This document shows, in pieces, positions 62,994 through 64,000 of a stretch of DNA of 64,000 nucleotides (the first letter of the stretch is position 1; every line of letters starts with the position of its first letter). The notes below the pieces were generated by a model. That model saw only the letters and a list, made by a program, of their open reading frames with translations, did not search any database and was not told the DNA's origin. The translations under genes were made by a program, and so were the position numbers. This DNA is from Neisseria dentiae (GTDB lineage Bacteria > Pseudomonadota > Gammaproteobacteria > Burkholderiales > Neisseriaceae): contig NZ_JANIKQ010000005.1 in the NCBI RefSeq assembly GCF_024580525.1, positions 1-64,000 of the forward strand, given 5' to 3'.

Positions 62994-63279
62994 GCCATAA
63001 ATGTCCATCTGCGCAAGAAGCGTAATGCCGCCCGGAGCTTTAATAGCAGGAAGCCATATGGCCGTCTGAATATCCCCGGCCAATGCGTTTACTTTCGCAT
63101 TACAACAAATTATCACCTGCCCCTCTGTTTCTCCATTAAACCGAAAAATATGCCGATCCGTTTCTGTTTATAGTCAATCAACCTAAGAAAAAGTGCATAC
63201 GTAGAGACCTTTGCAAAATTCGCTGGCCGAAGCCTTTGCAAAACTATCTTGAGGCCGTCTGAAATGCTTCAATCCCATC

Positions 63280-63376
63280 ATTCCCGTATAGACGGGAATC
63301 CAGATGAAAATATTGAAGTTCTGATTAAACAAATACTTGGATAATAAATGCCCGGGTTTCCGCCTATACGGGAATA
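63280..63376. repeat. NIME-like block with dRS3 ends
   Basis: The left end is ATTCCCGTATAGACGGGAAT; the right end is a degenerate TTTCCGCCTATACGGGAA. The N8 cores are complementary between the two ends. A GAGACCTTTGCAAAA motif (63204-63218) and a DUS lie to the left. Confidence 0.8.
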
Positions 63377-63426
63377 ACGAAAAAGAAACTTTTAGTTATG
63401 CTTATTGAATTTCACAAAGACCTCAC

Positions 63427-63499
63427 ATCATACTCGGGCTTGACCCGAGTATCTTGAATTTCAGCTACATGGGATACACACGCCAAGCCCGAGTATGAC
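63427..63499. repeat. TACTCGGGC palindromic repeat, copy 11
   Basis: Intact arms; together with the NIME block it fills the gap between thiM and rplQ. Confidence 0.8.
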
Positions 63500-63582
63500 G
63501 CATGTAATTTTTTAAACAATAGAGGTAGGCAAATATTTCAAGCGGCCCGAGCGTACTTGCAAGGACACCAAAAAGTAAAAAC

Positions 63583-63612
63583 CGTATCCGGTTTAACCGG
63601 ATACGGTTTCAA
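63583..63612 (-). terminator. rplQ terminator
   Basis: AAACCGTATCCGG pairs with CCGGATACGGTTT around a short loop; 20 bp after the rplQ stop, at the end of the alpha ribosomal operon. Confidence 0.85.
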
Positions 63613-63631
63613 TTCGAATCAAACTGCCGGA

Positions 63632-64000
63632 TTATTCTGCAGCTTCAGCAGCTTTATCCACCAACTCAACCAATGCCAACGGAGCATTATCACCTTTGCG
63701 GAAACCATATTTCAAAATACGGATATAACCGCCGTTGCGGGCAGCAAAACGCGGGCCCAATTCATCGAACAGTTTTACCACTACATCGCGGTCACGAGTG
63801 CGATTGAATGCCAAGCGGCGGTTTGCCAACGAAGGTTTTTTACCCAAAGTAATCAAGGGCTCCACCACACGGCGCAACTCTTTAGCCTTCGGCAAAGTGG
63901 TCACGATGGTTTCATGGCTCAATAAAGAATTGGCCATATTGCGCAGCATCGCAGCACGATGGCTGCTGGTACGGTTTAATTTACGATTGCCATTACGATG
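63632..64000 (-). CDS. rplQ: 50S ribosomal protein L17 (5' end outside window)
   Basis: 122 residues are visible, beginning [20 protein letters not shown]; the family starts [12 protein letters not shown], so only the first two codons are cut by the window edge. The core [40 protein letters not shown] and [20 protein letters not shown] is fully conserved. It is normally the last gene of the rpoA operon, consistent with the terminator directly downstream. Confidence 0.97.
   Translation of the reverse strand, partial: HRNGNRKLNRTSSHRAAMLRNMANSLLSHETIVTTLPKAKELRRVVEPLITLGKKPSLANRRLAFNRTRDRDVVVKLFDELGPRFAARNGGYIRILKYGFRKGDNAPLALVELVDKAAEAAE

Noticed and set aside
62988-63173. A 61-codon plus-strand frame upstream of the thiM leader
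   Set aside because: No ribosome site, low-information product, and it lies over the promoter region of the riboswitch transcript and a DUS.

Overview
The window is chromosomal DNA from a Neisseria-type betaproteobacterium. The dominant short repeat is the 12-mer AGGCCGTCTGAA, the AG dialect of the neisserial DNA uptake sequence (DUS), scattered in dozens of copies and often as inverted pairs that double as transcription terminators. Other neisserial signatures are one complete Correia element (107 bp), dRS3/NIME-type ATTCCC-N8-GGGAAT blocks, and a 15-bp motif, GAGACCTTTGCAAAA, that resembles the ends of neisserial IS5-family elements. Gene content is mostly core metabolism; aceK, metE, a PPK2 and a catecholate-siderophore-type locus are also present. 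I infer a commensal-type Neisseria using the AG-DUS dialect, not the meningococcus/gonococcus AT-DUS group.

Layout: 1-0.3 kb holds the 5' end of a 16S rRNA gene (minus strand) with its boxA leader and promoter. 0.5-9 kb carries dnaE, an MFS exporter, tag, the glycine-cleavage genes gcvT/gcvH behind a tandem glycine riboswitch, and an Lrp regulator behind a Correia element. 9-13 kb holds small conserved and secreted proteins and rsmG. 13.5-20 kb holds dnaK and grpE, each with a sigma-32-like promoter, then the cytochrome bc1 operon petABC and a Nif3-family gene. 20-28 kb holds yggX, menA, a Bax-inhibitor-like membrane protein, coaD (between two copies of a MITE-like repeat), aceK and metE.

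28-37.5 kb is the main accessory block, a siderophore-iron locus transcribed leftward. It holds a TonB receptor pseudogene with a four-fold 24-bp tandem repeat, a periplasmic esterase, a siderophore-interacting reductase, a lipoprotein binding protein, two FecCD-type permeases, an ATPase and a PepSY membrane protein. A cation-efflux gene framed by ~100-bp direct repeats sits inside it. 38-50 kb holds luxS, dtd, an amino-acid ABC permease, trhP, an MliC-like lipoprotein, ppk2, fused pabBC, an AcuI-type reductase and a moxR-DUF58-transglutaminase group. 50.7-57.2 kb holds tsaB-rimI-UDG-like, a shortened Pat-type acetyltransferase, and rpsP-rimM-trmD-rplS. 57.5-63 kb holds an ABC ATPase, a DUF1289 protein, parA and thiamine genes thiE, thiD and thiM, the last behind a TPP riboswitch. 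The 5'-truncated rplQ closes the window.

The most unusual signals are a DUS inverted pair forming the P3 extension of the second glycine aptamer, the repeat-framed efflux gene inside the siderophore operon, the decayed receptor with its internal tandem repeat, the two MITE-like copies around coaD, an abundant palindromic repeat family (about eleven copies), and a 27-bp module shared by two otherwise unrelated repeats.
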